64,000 bases of DNA from Turnera subulata (Eukaryota; Streptophyta; Magnoliopsida; Malpighiales; Passifloraceae). The stretch spans positions 354,179 through 418,178 of the forward strand of contig JAKUCV010002023.1 in the NCBI GenBank assembly GCA_028386065.3, given 5' to 3'. A program made the position numbers and the translations under genes. Positions 31,190 to 43,540 of the stretch are shown here, one piece after another; positions within the stretch are counted from its first letter, which is position 1; each line of letters starts with the position of its first letter. The notes under the pieces were generated by a model that ran no database searches, was not told the DNA's origin, and saw nothing but the letters and a program-made list of their open reading frames with translations.

Positions 31190-32825
31190 AAAATATAGCA
31201 TTGCAGTCCTACTTTTACTTTCTGACAATAAACCCATGCGCTCAAATTGCAAGTCAGGACCAGGGGAGAATATACAAGAGATCTAGCTAGCACAAGCCTC
31301 TTGTAGGGTCCAAAACCAAATCCGTGTACATATAAATAAACTTATAATCAAATTATCACACTGTCAAGTTGCAAGTTGCTGCCAACATCTATATCTTAAC
31401 ATATAGGCGGCAATGATTAATTTCCATCAGGACAACATATAAAACTAGAAGCTGTTTGGTTAATTTTTATTTCCCCACACGGTGGCATTAATTAACTAGT
31501 ACACTCTAGCTGCACAAATTCTACAGCACCATATGAACATACAAAAGTGTTCTTATTATCTGTCTCCTGATCATCACAAAAATAGCAGCCGCGAATTGCA
31601 ATTCTATGTACGTTGCAGTCTTTGCCGCCGATCATTACGCAAGATGGTGTTACAAACCACGACGCCAAACTATTCAACATATATATATATATATAAAGAA
31701 TGATAGAAAACTGACCTTGGCAATATATCATAATCATATCCCTTCATTAATGAGCAAATCAAAAACATCGCTATGAAACAGATGGTAACATATATGTTAC
31801 GTAGTGGCCATGCCACTATAGGATGCACATAGATTGCAAGGACCATAACCTAGCTAAGCCAATATATGGCATGCTTAATTATTTGTAAGCTTGTCAACTG
31901 CATACGGGCCGGCTACGCCGACTAGATATATGGTCCCCATAGATGTGGAAAGAATGGCCACCTCACGGCTGGCCCAATATATTGTCCTATATGTCTAGTA
32001 TTGTACTATCCTTAAGCTAATCTCGAACTCAAATTATACTGTTTTCTCCTAAGGTCAATCACATTACAAATTTGGTTTTCTCCTCCGCACGACAAACTCA
32101 CGCTCTCGCTATTCTATCCCGATCCTCATCGAAGGTCTTCTGTTCCTGTTGTTTTTCTTTTGACATCAAAACTACAGTGAGTACTACTATTTATTACCAA
32201 CTTCCAACCATCTTTTTTCAAGACTAGATGTTTATTGAATGCAAGCTACTAGCAAGAAGAAGTAACCATTTGGGAGAGGCAATATCAAGGCTCTACTAGT
32301 TTATAAATGCACTCAACTTACACTTTTTGAGTTTTCTAATGATAGAATTACCCTCATGACTTTGCCCACCTCTTCTTAGGAAAATATGTATAATTATATC
32401 CATGTTAAAGATAGGAACGAAAAAGGAAGAGCAAAGACATATCATACTCATTTCCATCTCATATGTTTCTTCCTCTTTCTTTTCTACCGACTACTACTGT
32501 GGAAAATCAAAGTTATTTATAATGGAGGAATAAATTTATCAGAGACAATTATGATAACAGGTTAGCCTTTATTTTCTTTTTTCTTTTTATTTGAATAAAT
32601 CCATCTATCTTTATCCACAAATTCTATCCCCCTATATTTTAAGTATTTTTCTGGAGGAGATTGGGGTTAGAATATTGCGTTGAGGATTTTTCTCATATCG
32701 TGTATTTTACCATGTATATTACTCAGTATGCTTTTTATTTTTTCCACTGAAACGGTCGGCTAGATAACTTTTCCTATCATTTTGTATGTGCCCTATAACG
32801 AATATATAAAACAATTATACTAGAT

Positions 32826-32908
32826 TCACCCACCATATCCAGGTGCGCGACGCGAATCAACCGGATTAGTCGGGGCAAAGCTCCGGATACCCGATGGGAA
32901 ACAAAAAA
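32826..32908 (+). mobile_element. 3' part of a tRNA-derived SINE
   Basis: TTCACCCACCAT...CCAGGTGCGCGAC...CCCGATGGGAAAC with an A-rich tail matches the 3' half of the complete SINE at 42231-42439 (CACCCACCATTACCTAGGTG, GTGGGAAACC, A-tail). The CACTA element at 32909 inserted within the A-tail. Confidence 0.7.
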
Positions 32909-35429
32909 CACTACAAGAAAAACAGTATTTAGCGTCAAGAAAAGCAGTCACTAAAAAGAACAATTGTGGTCGCTGAAAGTAATGAGCGACCAAGAAAATT
33001 TTGGCCACCTTGGCCGTTGCTGGCTTTGTCGCTAATACTTTAACGACTAAATAAAATTAATAGTCGTTATTATTTTTAATTACCACTCATGATATTAGTA
33101 GCTATTACTTTTCTTTTAGTGACAAAAATGCCTTGTCGGTCATATATTTAAAGCTTGTAACGACCAACAAATGATCATTATTGTTAATGAATAAACAACT
33201 AAAATTTTAACTGGCTATATTTTTTTACTTAATGACTCAAGATAATTAATTTCAACTTAATTCCATTTAATTCCAAGGACTTCAATGCACAAACAGAGTA
33301 AGTAATTCACTAAAAGTATTTCATTAAAGGATAAAATCACAAATGGTTCAACATACAATACCAAGGCATGAAACATATTGCGTAAAATTTTCCTAATATG
33401 TAGAGAAAATGTGTACAAGTATGAATGATAGGTAGACAACAATTAATGAAATGCCCTCTGGTATAAATGTCAGCTTTTTTTTTTTATGCTAGGTATAAAT
33501 GTCAGCTTGTGTGGCTGCACATGGTTTGTGGGTAAAGACATGAGTCCTTGAAGTTCTACTTTCTTGTACCTGAGTGTCTGCAAAACAAAAAACAAAACAA
33601 AGACAATTAGCTCAATCCATCAAGGTTAAATCAAATTAGCAGGTGTATCATTGATTCATTGTCATACATATAATTACCATATCCATACAGACCACATGAA
33701 AAACCTTTACCATGTTCTCTTGGAGGGCCATCATCATCAAACATATGGACATTTTTCATATTTCGTCCTAATGTTGCTGCATACTTGGTGGGATGGTGTG
33801 GTCAAGTCTGTTAGCTACCTGTGTTATCACTCTTTAATTAGGTGACAGTTAAACAAAGAAATTAAATATACATGACAAATAGAAATAAGGAGTGTACAAG
33901 ATAGAATACAAGCAAGCAGGAGAACAAGCCTTGCATTTGACTGTGCAAAGCTGCAATGCAGAGAAATAAAATGGTGATATCTATATATATACACCTGTAT
34001 ACGCAGGGTCTTGGTACCGTAGGCATCACAATACTACCAAATCGTTTGCCTTAATCTTCACAACAGTGAACTTTATTTTTCACTCCCTCCATAATCCGTC
34101 TTCTTCCCTTCAATTGTAGAAAGAAGTTCCTGTTAAACCAGAAGACAATAATAGAATCATCATCACATATGCACCTTGCATTAATCTCTAAATTTATCTC
34201 AAATTGAGGCAGCATGCCAACAATCCCACAGTCTTTATCATTACCATCATTATCCTCACTTTTCTCAGTTCATCTCCTCCTTGAAATCTTGCATAGTTAA
34301 CAAAGCAGGCAAAATTGGCATCATATGGCGTACAAGAGAAGAAACATATATAACTACAGTAAGAAAAAGATCCAAGTGCTACATATAATTAAATATGTAT
34401 TATCACCGGCTAGATATCAATCAAAAAGTAAAGTGATATGTAACTTTATGATCTTGACATAAAGTAAACGTGTTGCTTGGATATGTAGTTTTTTAAAGTT
34501 AAAAAAGATCATTCTTTGGACTGGATTGTATATTATGCTTACAACTTATCTCTAGTTTAGCTTAAGAACAACGTAGAACTATGTATGTATTATGCTTAGG
34601 ACAAGATAATCGGTCAATCACTTTCGTTTTCAGAATTTAGGTAAATAATAAACAACAATTAAGAAATTGATGATAATTGCTCAATCACTTTTGTTTTCAA
34701 AATTTAGGTAAATAATAAACAACAATTAAGAAATTGAGAAAAATCACTCAATCACGAATAAAGCAAATATATATGACTATGGAGAGGCAGATTGATTTTG
34801 ATTCATCGTAGACTTCTAGAAAGAATGCGGGGAACTAAAACCCCGGCAAAAAACTAGTACTGTGTACGGATAAATCCAATAAAAAGTCAACCCTAGAATT
34901 AAAGCATGAAAAATATTAGGGAATGGAGGAAGGGTTTGCTTACCGGACTTCCTCATCTTGCTTAAGTTCAATGTCTCTTGATGACAGAGATTCCTCAAAG
35001 TGGCTGTGAAATTGCTACTTTTTAAAAGCAAAAATAACGAATGCATTGGAACAATTGCTCCCGGAGTTATCTAACAAAAACAACACCTAAATTCATAGCC
35101 ATATATGAAAAGAAAAAATGAGGCGGATATAGTGGGATAAGAGAGAAGAACGTGGATAAGTGATAAACAAAAAAACAACCAACCGATTGCATAGATCTTC
35201 TAATATTTTCTTTTATTTTTTAAAAATATAATTATTATCACGTGGGACTATATTAACGACCATAGCGGGTAAATATTAATGACAAGATCTGAAAGTGGTA
35301 ACTAATAACCTTGACAATAAAAAGATAAATGACCAAACTTTAGTTTAGTCATTGTATATATACCAATAACTACCAAATGTTAAAATTGGTCACTAGGATT
35401 GGTAAGTAGTAATCCATTTTCTTGTAGTG
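32909..35429. mobile_element. Non-autonomous CACTA (En/Spm) element, 2.5 kb
   Basis: The left end is CACTACAAGAAAA and the right end TTTTCTTGTAGTG, perfect 13-base terminal inverted repeats, with the 3-base TSD AAA expected of CACTA elements (32906-32908, 35430-35432). Subterminal sequence carries repeated GTCGCT/GCGACC and TAACGACTA-type motifs near both ends (32930-33180 and 35250-35400). The interior has no transposase. A 67-base tandem duplication lies at 34606-34740. Confidence 0.9.
34606..34740. repeat. 67-bp tandem duplication inside the CACTA element
   Basis: Two units share CAATCACTTT.GTTTTCA and AATTTAGGTAAATAATAAAC and the following AACAATTAAGAAATTGA, with few differences. Confidence 0.85.
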
Positions 35430-35581
35430 AAAATCAATTATACTAATGCAATGCTTTAGCTCTTATGCTCCTTATACAACCATCACTTATCATTGCTGCT
35501 ACTGTAATTTAAATTATAAGTGTTTTTTTATTTGTAATTAGTATTTATCATTAATTTTGATGCACGAGTGTTATTAATCAC

Positions 35582-38400
35582 CAGACTATCATGAAGAAAT
35601 TGGAGTAGTTCAAGCTTCTGAAAATTTTGTTGAGCCTATAAGGCTACTTAATCTCCAACAAACTACATTTAGAAATTGAGAGCAGGTGCGAAATATTGTC
35701 TATGATGTTATTTTTTCACAAGGATATGTCACTGTTATTAAAAATTCAAAAAATAATAGGTATATTATCATTAGATGTGATAGAGGGGGAAGTTATCGGA
35801 GAAATGTGTTAGTAGAGAGTCAGAAAAGAAATACAGCGTCTCGTCTTATAAATTATCCATTTGAATTATGGGCAAAAAGAAATTGTGATATAACTTGGAG
35901 AATAGAGATACGAGTATGGTTGGTGCACCTCCAAGGCAAGACATCCTTATGCTCGTCGCTTTACAAAAGAAGAGATTGAGCACATTAGAGATATGAGTAT
36001 GGTTGGTGCACCTCCAAGGCAAATACTTACATCACTTCGAGTAAGTAATCCGATTGTTAGAGCAACGTCTCGAACTCTCTAAAAGGCAAAAGCAAAACTC
36101 ATGAAAGAAAAATAAGTTGGTTATTCATGGATAGAAGCTTTATTGGAAGAATTGGGTCAAGATGGATTTCATTGTGACATCAACTATGATGAAAAAGATC
36201 ATTTGACACATTTAATGTTTGTGCATCCTTTTTCTATTAAATTAATAAGGAACTATCCCAATGTCTCCATCATAGATTGCACCTACAAGAAAAACAAATT
36301 TAAGATGCCATTGATGGATATTACACCTCATTTTTCTCATGTTTTGTTTTCATTTTGCAAAAAAAAAGAAGAAAAAGATTATGTATGGGCATAGTCAAAG
36401 TTTAGTGAGATAGTAAGTTCAGATAAACAGCTTTTGGTTATTGTGCTTGCTAGAAAATTTGCTTTGATAAATGCCATACAAATAGTTTTCCTAAAAATCA
36501 CAAATTTGTTATGCATGTGGCATACTAAGAAAAAAATATTGGCAAATTGAAAGCGGCGTTTTGAAAATGGTAGTGAATGGGATGATTTTTTATATGATTG
36601 GACAATTAAGATAAATTCTCCTACTCAAGCATCATTTGATAAAGCTTGAAAAATTTTTCATGGGCAATATGAATAGTATACAACATTTTTGAGTTACATT
36701 CAATAGACTTGGCTTCCATTCAAGGAGTATTTTGTCAATACATAGACAGAGAATTATGCACATTTTGGTAATGGAGTCTCTTCAAGGACAGAAGGTTCAT
36801 ATGCAAAGCTAAAAGAATATCTTCAAATTTCTAATAGTGATTTTCGCAAGGTGAAGGAAAGAATTTGTCATACAATTGAAAACCAAGTTCAAGAACTTAA
36901 AGCAAGACTTTTTAAGGGAAGGATTCATGTTCTACACAAATTTTGTATTCCCTTCCTTAAAGATTTTCTCACTTGTGTGTCAGCATATGTTTTAGAGGAG
37001 ATTTTCAAGTAATATGAAATAGCTTTGTCGGACCCTCTTATACTTCAATGCAAAAGTCATTTTACAGGTTAATGCATAAAAATGTCCCTTAATTTTTTTA
37101 TTTTCACCATTGTTGTCCCTAAAGAAAGTATAGGGTAATTTATATCCCTCAATTTGTGCCTAACCGAGTGGAGTTGTCCAATTACCTGCAGTAACAGGTT
37201 TCGGATGTGAGACCCTCCTGCTGTTGAATAAAAAATTATTTTTCCCACTTTTTGGATTCCACGTCAGATTAGTAACTAAAAAAAATCGTGGGCCCCACCC
37301 CAATATTCTAATTTATAAAAAATTTAATTTTTAAAAATAATTGGGGAAAAATGTTGGAAAATTTTAAATTTTGCGGATTGTGAATTCTTGATGTGGGGCC
37401 CTCGTAAATTTTAAATTGCAATTTCTTTTTTGAATTTTAAATTTTACTAAAGTTTAATTTTACAGTTTAAAGATGTGGGGCCCTAATAAATTTTAAATTG
37501 CGGATTCTTTTTTGATTTCCTTATTCTTTTATAATATTTTTTTTACCACGAATCTAACTTGGATTCCGAAAAAAATATATTTATTTTTTAAAATCAGATG
37601 ATTATATGTGGGACCCACAGAATTTTTCCATTTACAATTTTTTTCATTTTTTAAAAAAATTCAAAAAAACTAAAGCCAATCTGATGTGGAAAACAAGTAT
37701 AGTATAAAAATAATTTTTTATTCAACAGTAGGTGGGTCCCACATCCGAAACCTGTTACTACAGGTAATTGGACAACTCCACTTGGTTAGACACAAGTTGA
37801 GGGATATAAATTACCCAATACTTTCTTTAGGGACAATAGTGGTGAAAATAAAAAAATTAAGGGACATTTTTATGCATTAACCCGTCATTTTACAAAGACA
37901 ATGATGCTTCCTGGTGTACACAGAATCAAGATGATGAACAATGAAGTATTGAAACTTGCTGATTTCCATCAATAATGGAGAATTGACAATAGATCTTTTG
38001 TTGGAATTGATAGTGATGGAAATATTCAAGGTGAATTGTTTATTAAGTTTCTACAAAAATTGGAAGCAAAGTATCTTGAACTACCAAATAAGTCAAAAAG
38101 AGTAGGTTCATAGGCAAGTTTCACATTTTTGTAAATGCTTCTTCAATTCTAGTTATTGACCCCAATATTCATCCTCATAAGGGTTTTTCATCAAGTACTA
38201 CCAAGAGAAAGAAAGTATCTTCCACAAATACAAATCCTTTTTCATTTGAAAGAGCAGAGAAGCTTTTGTAAAAATTTTGGGCATGATTGTCGTACTTGTC
38301 AAGAAAAAGGGAAGGATAACACCCTGTGTTGTTTTTCTAATGACTGGGAGAATGCAAATTTGGTTGGTGGGATTGACCTAAATTAAATAGAATACCAAAT
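35582..38400 (+). pseudogene. MULE-type transposase pseudogene, split by an 818-bp foldback element
   Basis: The order of pieces follows plant Mutator-like transposases. An N-terminal DNA-binding (FAR1/WRKY-GCM1-like) part has IIRCDRGG and ASRLINYPFELWA. Next come a linker (HPYARRFTKEEIEHI) and the catalytic region with LMFVHPFSIKLIRNYPNV, IIDCTYKKNKFKMPL (the DCTYKTN motif) and a degraded VIV...ALINAI...NLLCMWH. After the foldback insertion the reading resumes with HRIKMMNNEV and a C-terminal FVGIDSDGNIQGELFIKFLQ. Several in-frame stops and frameshifts make it inactive. Terminal inverted repeats of the original element were not found. A host FAR1-like gene remnant is possible but less likely. 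Confidence 0.75.
37066..37883. mobile_element. 818-bp foldback element of MULE type with 10-bp TSD
   Basis: Long terminal inverted repeats: the left arm has GGTTAATGCATAAAAATG and AATTTTTTTATTTTCACCA, and the right arm has their complements ending GCATTAACCC. The arms extend at least 180 bases, including CAGTAACAGGTTTCGGATGT and its partner. The TSD GTCATTTTAC flanks it (37056-37065 and 37884-37893). No coding capacity. Confidence 0.88.
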
Positions 38401-38957
38401 TCATCATCTGGTATGTTGTATTTTTTTTTTCTTATTTTTTAGTAATTTATCTATTTTATCCATAATTTTTTTTAGTGTTCTTTATTTTTTTTTTAGGTAT
38501 GGCACAATCGCAGTAGAGGATGAGCATTGTGATCCACTATATATTTTTATTTGAAAGATGTTATTTTGCAACAAGTGTAACTTCTTATTTATGATATTTT
38601 GTTCATGTTATTTTTGTTTGAGGTTATGATATAACTCTTTTATTTATAATTTAGTTTGAGAAAATCCTATTTTACAATACGTATAACTCTTCTAAGATTT
38701 TGTGACACCCGGGGTCGATGAGAGCGGGAAGCGTATGCCGGAGCCAGGGTGAGCATAGACAAGGAGTGGCTTCTAGACGGAGGGGCACATGAATTTACTA
38801 AATCCACACCCGAATAGGAGAGATTCTGAGACTGTATAAGGATTGGGCTACATATTGCGCGATTTTGTAATTTTACAGGTGTGGGACTGTATAATTAAGA
38901 ATAGCTCTAATTACATAGTTGCACCTTCCTCTCTCCGGTCCCGGGATGAGCATTGAT

Positions 38958-38966
38958 TATATAAAA
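38958..38966 (+). promoter_or_regulatory. TATA box of the LTR promoter
   Basis: TATATAAAA is followed after about 30 bases by a C/T-rich leader (CTCAGTCTCTCCTAGACTCC), the standard layout of a plant core promoter. Confidence 0.6.
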
Positions 38967-40300
38967 CCATCGTTTTCTTCCTCAGTCTCTCCTAGACTCC
39001 CTCTTTCTTCTCAATCTAGAAACTCTCTTCTCTCTCTCGCCTATCCTCCGCTGCTGAGTTGATACCGTCGTCGCTGCACCTTGCGTCGTCGGAGAGGGGA
39101 AGAGCCATGGTCCATCATAGGCCTCCAGTGGAGTCGGATCGAGGGATGAGGCTCGAGGCGCGCCGTCGCTCCGGTAAGCCCTACAACTCGTCCTCTTTCC
39201 TCTCTCGTGTTCTTTCGTTCGATTTCCGTCTCAAATCGATCGGCCGTTATGTTGTCTGTATTGGGCTTTGTTTTGGATTTGGTCATAGTGTTTGCGGGGT
39301 TGTCGGTGCGGTATTGATTTGGGGTTCTTTGTCGCCGGTGACGCTGCGGGGCGGTGGTTGGTGGTTTTGCTCAATTGAATGCAGGTTTTGGTAGCTGGAG
39401 CTTTACGGGTCTACTCCGGCAATGAGGTTTTAGGCTTGAATTGGTGGATTATGGGTTCGTGGTGGTGGTTTTGATCAAGTGTGGGCAGTTTGGACAAGAT
39501 TCAGTGGGTGTTTGAGTTTTGCGGTAAGCTTTCTGGCGACCCTAGTTGATCTAAGTTGATTGCTTGGTTATGTCAGGCATGTATATGAGTATTCTAGTTT
39601 TGATTCATTGCTAGGAATGTTTTCTGTTGGTAGGAGATTGTTGTGGGAGCGTATCAAGGCTGTTTCAAGAATTTTCCAGCGAATGAACAGTGTTTTTGGC
39701 GTTCATTTTGGTAATTCTAATAATGCCCCGATATACCATGTGTAGACATAGTCTAGAATTTTAGTGGAAACCATGTGTATGGAGAGGAACCCGAGAGTTT
39801 ATGAACGTGAAACCGAAAGATAGTCGGATTATGACCGACAATGACCTTTCGGTGGGCGAATCGCGACGTGGGGTCAGAAACTGGCTAATACACGGGAACC
39901 TTCCCGGCACGCATGAAAGTGCAAGATGACGAGCTAATGGTTCCAGGCCCGCGTGGTCGAGGCCTAGTATAATAATGAACTTGAATTGGGCCTAAGGCCC
40001 ATTTACCTTCTTTTGGACTTATGGACTATTATGGGTTATAAATGGGTTAAGAGCCTGGGCCTGGATAATAAGATGATGGGTCATCCAATATGGGCCAAGA
40101 GCTTAAGCATGGATGGCCGGAAGACATAATCCATAACATATTTTGACCTTGATTCTATGTGGACATTAAGTTGGTTATGAAAACAGTTTATATCTGAAAT
40201 TGGATTTTGGATTCGACTTGGGATTTTGGACAAGCAATCGGGCTTAGGCCAATATTGTTTAAGGAAAGACTAAGGGACAATTATACATATATACTTATAT

Positions 40301-41119
40301 GGATTAAAGGAAATTTTGGTACCTGTACTTGGCCTCGATTTTGTTTTTGGTACTTGTAGTGAAATTTCAAAATTTTTGGTACCTGTACTTCGTAATTTTT
40401 GTTAATTTTGGTACTTGAGGTGACCGGAGACACGCGTCAATTCTATGTGAGGCCATCTGGTGGCCACTCCAGCCGGGTTCTCCCAATTTAGACCCGAAAC
40501 CACCAAAAAACTGACCCGACCCGGGTCTAACCATAACAAAATTTCTAATTTTATTTTTAAAAGTGAGATTAAATCTTAAAAGGAATTATAAAATTAATTA
40601 AAAATAGAAAATTAATCTCACTTTTAAATAAGAAGTGAGACTAAAATCTAAAAATTATAATTTTAAAAAATAAAATTTTATTTTAATAAAGGTTTTATTT
40701 TAAAAAGTAAACTTATAAATTTTATACTTATTTATAATTTTTTAAATTATAATTCTTAGATTTTAATCTCACTCTTTTTTACAAGTGAGATTAATTATTT
40801 TTTTAATTGATTGTATGATTCTTTTTAATATTTATTCTTACTTTTTAAAAATAAAACTAGGGTATTTGGTATGGTTAAACCTGGGTTAGCCAGTTTTTTG
40901 GTGGTTTCGGGTCGAAATGGGGGAACCCGGTTGGAATGGACCACCAGATGACGTGGCCTTATATAAAATTTACACGTGTCTCAGTTGACCCTCCGACCAC
41001 CGGAAGTGCCAAAATCAATGAAACCTACGAAGTACGAGTACCAAAAATCATGAAATATCAGTACAAGTACCAAAAATAAAATCGAGGCCAAGTACAGGTA
41101 CCAAAATTTCCTTTAATCC
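40301..41119. mobile_element. 819-bp foldback MITE of MULE type with perfect 10-bp TSD
   Basis: Ends are GGATTAAAGGAAATTTTGG and its complement CCAAAATTTCCTTTAATCC. The arms continue with GTACCTGTACTTGGCCTCGA and its complement. The TSD ATACTTATAT is at 40291-40300 and 41120-41129. The GGATTAAAG terminus is shared with the MITE at 12774-13029 although the rest differs. The interior is AT-rich and non-coding. Confidence 0.92.
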
Positions 41120-41639
41120 ATACTTATATAGATTTATATGCATATTAGTCTTGCATATAGAATTGCTCATGCATCATAATATGTGAAGAAATGAATGATC
41201 GATACCATTTCTTATTAGGAGCTATGTATACCACAGCTGTTGGACCTTCTACTAACAATCAGGCGGGACCTAGCCATTGTGGCAAAGGTGAGTCTCACGG
41301 GACCTAATATTCATGCTTTAGGGTTTGTTTTTGCGTGGTTTAAGAATGCTACTTGTGTGTATATGAATCAGATGCTTGATTGAATGTTATGAGATATGTT
41401 GGTGGATCAGCTTGTATGATGAATTGTGAATTTATTATGATATTTGCAACAAGGATACAGGAGATAACGTAATAGCATAAATGATATTTAGAGTTCATAA
41501 CAAGTGATGTGAGATCTAAGGATCAGTACCCTATGGATTGAACTTGCTAGCTAACAATGTCAGAAAGAAAAACACTAACCATATCATAACAAATTATCTA
41601 CTGTGTGATGTTGACCAGTAGCACCGAGGTGGCGGCGTG

Positions 41640-41840
41640 TACCCCTTGGGTTGTCCTGGAGCATAGCTCAAAGGACAATAGGACTGGGTGGCGATGGGTA
41701 CCATCGGGTTAGAGTTATATTGTGAGGATACTCGCTTACGGAATAGTTTTACAGACCAGGTAGTAATGGATATTCCCGTCTTAGAGTTATATTGTGAGAA
41801 TACCCGCTCAAGGATTAGTTCACAGACAGGGTGGCAATGG
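41640..41840. repeat. Degenerate tandem repeats in the LTR
   Basis: Units of about 75 bases share TTAGAGTTATATTGTGAG.AT and AC.CGCT.A.GGA (near 41708, 41780). A third unit resumes after the nested MITE near 42527. Confidence 0.7.
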
Positions 41841-41849
41841 TTGCCACCA

Positions 41850-42511
41850 GGCATAGTTATCAAACCCGACCCGGACACAGACCCAGGAAAGATTGCAGGT
41901 CGTGGTTCAGCGGTCGAATCGAGTTCAAACCAAGGGTTCAATATAATTGACCTAGAATAATAATTATTAAATAATTAATTATTTTAATCTATATGTATTA
42001 ATATTTACCTATATTTTGATAATAAAAAATAAATATAAATCCTTAATTTCCATTAAATAATAAAATTTTATAAAAAATAGAAAAAATAAATTCTTTTTGT
42101 GCTTTGTGATTTTAAACTGACCCAACTGGGTCATAGGTTCAACCGGGTTGCCACAAAACCGGTCGGGTCAGTGGGTTTTACACTGTTCACTTGCAGACCC
42201 GATTCAACATATCTAAAAACCCAGAATACCACCAATTGAGGTTAGTTCAAGTGGTAAGCGACTTGTTCCGCTTAAGCGAGGTCTCGGGTTCGAGTCCTCG
42301 TGTACGCAAAAAACCTCATTTGGGAGACTCACCCACCATTACCTAGGTGCGCCACCCGAGTCGAGCTGGATTTAGTCTGGTGCCTTTGATGTCCTTAAAG
42401 GTGGACTGGCCCGGGATACTAGTGGGAAACCAAAAAAAAAAAAACCCAGAATACCCTACGGGTCATGGTTCAATCGATCAAACTGGCCAGGCTGCGTTTG
42501 ATAACTATGCC
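41850..42511. mobile_element. Foldback MITE (GGCATAGTTATCAAAC ends) containing a SINE
   Basis: GGCATAGTTATCAAAC at the left is exactly complemented by GTTTGATAACTATGCC at the right. Arms rich in GACCCGG/CCGGGTC motifs continue inward. Without the SINE and its TSD it would be about 440 bases. I could not define a convincing TSD. Confidence 0.7.
42231..42439 (+). mobile_element. Complete tRNA-derived SINE with 16-bp TSD
   Basis: The body of about 209 bases has RNA polymerase III promoter boxes: A box TAGTTCAAGTGG (42243-42254) and B box GGTTCGAGTCC (42287-42297), about 33 bases apart. It ends in an A-tail. The TSD AAAAACCCAGAATACC lies at 42215-42230 and 42440-42455. It sits inside the foldback MITE at 41850-42511. 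Confidence 0.92.
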
Positions 42512-43449
42512 CCCGGGTGATGGTTTGGGTGTGAGGATATCCGCTCACGGATAATCTATTGATACCATATTATTAAATATTTCAGGAAGTATACCCCCTT
42601 CCGGTGTTTTAGTGGGGATTCAGAGGAATCCTTAGTACTGGGTAATAGGCTGCCTGATAAAAGATAAAAGAAAGAATCATAATGAGTGTAGTACATTACT
42701 CAAGTAGGAAAGATATATTTCGGTGTTTTACGCTACCTGAGACTATATGTTGGATGCTTTGTTTTGAGACTTGATGAAATCTCGATATACTATATAAGAT
42801 GAACTTGTTATGCTTGAATGGCATCCTTCAAATGTTTATTCCCATCAGACATTGTTAGTTACTCCCTCCATTCCATGCAAACGCGATACCGCAAGCGCGT
42901 ATTTTAGATAAGTAGACACTGTGAGGATGCTTCCAATGAGCCTGACAACAGTGGTTGGATATTCGACACGTGGCGACCTCTCTCTGAATAAGGATCCATA
43001 TCTCATTGGATCCACACATACTTTGTTAAATTTGACATCTTGTTTACTTTTCCATTGCGTTTTGATGATGATGTATATATCTTTTGGTTAGTGAGGCCGA
43101 AGATCTTTTGTTTGGACAATATGTTGAGCTTGTGGTTAACGGGCTAGAACTTGATGTTGATTAATAATGACTTCGTATGTATATATATGCGGGTTATTGA
43201 AACCTTGATATTTTAATATGTTTGAGCATGGGAAATCAAGAAAAGGGGTGAAATGGTAAATTTATATGTTTCTAGCATGTTCTGGATGCGGGGGTTACTG
43301 ATTTTGAATACTTTTTCCCAGGACGTTACCTGCATGAAGATTTGAATTTGTAGCCTTTTTATTTACTTTGAAAATTTACATATTATTAATTACTATACCA
43401 TCAAATTATATTGTTGCAAGCACTAGCATAATAATATTAGCTAGGCTAC

Positions 43450-43540
43450 CTTTTACTTTTTATCATCCTTAGAAGTTGTAAAATAACAATATTACTTTTA
43501 TTTTTTATCATCCTCAGAAGTTGTAAAATAATTATATTAC
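43450..43540. repeat. Short tandem duplication (about 45-bp units)
   Basis: TTTTTATCATCCT.AGAAGT and TGTAAAATAA..ATATTAC occur twice in tandem in AT-rich DNA between the solo LTR and the gypsy element. Confidence 0.75.

Larger units (their letters stand above)
30309..32825. other. Intergenic region, no supported gene
   Basis: It contains the 5' leader of the 59-residue gene (to about 30480), a short hairpin (30791-30831), a CCCT microsatellite and a TA run (31680-31695). I see no other gene. Confidence 0.45.
38701..43299 (+). mobile_element. Probable solo LTR of a second gypsy-type family, carrying nested elements
   Basis: It begins TGTGACACCCGGGG, the usual start of many plant gypsy LTRs, and ends GGGGGTTACT with GATTT on both outer sides (38696-38700 and 43300-43304), a possible 5-base TSD. 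Inside are a TATA box, a C/T-rich leader, an exon-like GC-rich block with splice donor (CCG|GTAAGC at about 39170), tandem repeats, two foldback elements and a SINE. No gag-pol sequence was found. The 3' boundary is the weak point, since the last base would have to be changed from A to T. Confidence 0.5.

Noticed and set aside
35686..36394. An active FAR1-type transcription factor gene
   Set aside because: The motifs are transposase-like, frames are broken by several stops, and the sequence is split by a foldback insertion.
42235..42310. A functional tRNA gene
   Set aside because: A and B boxes are present, but there is no cloverleaf or anticodon stem, and the unit has a long non-tRNA body, A-tail and TSD, so it is a SINE.
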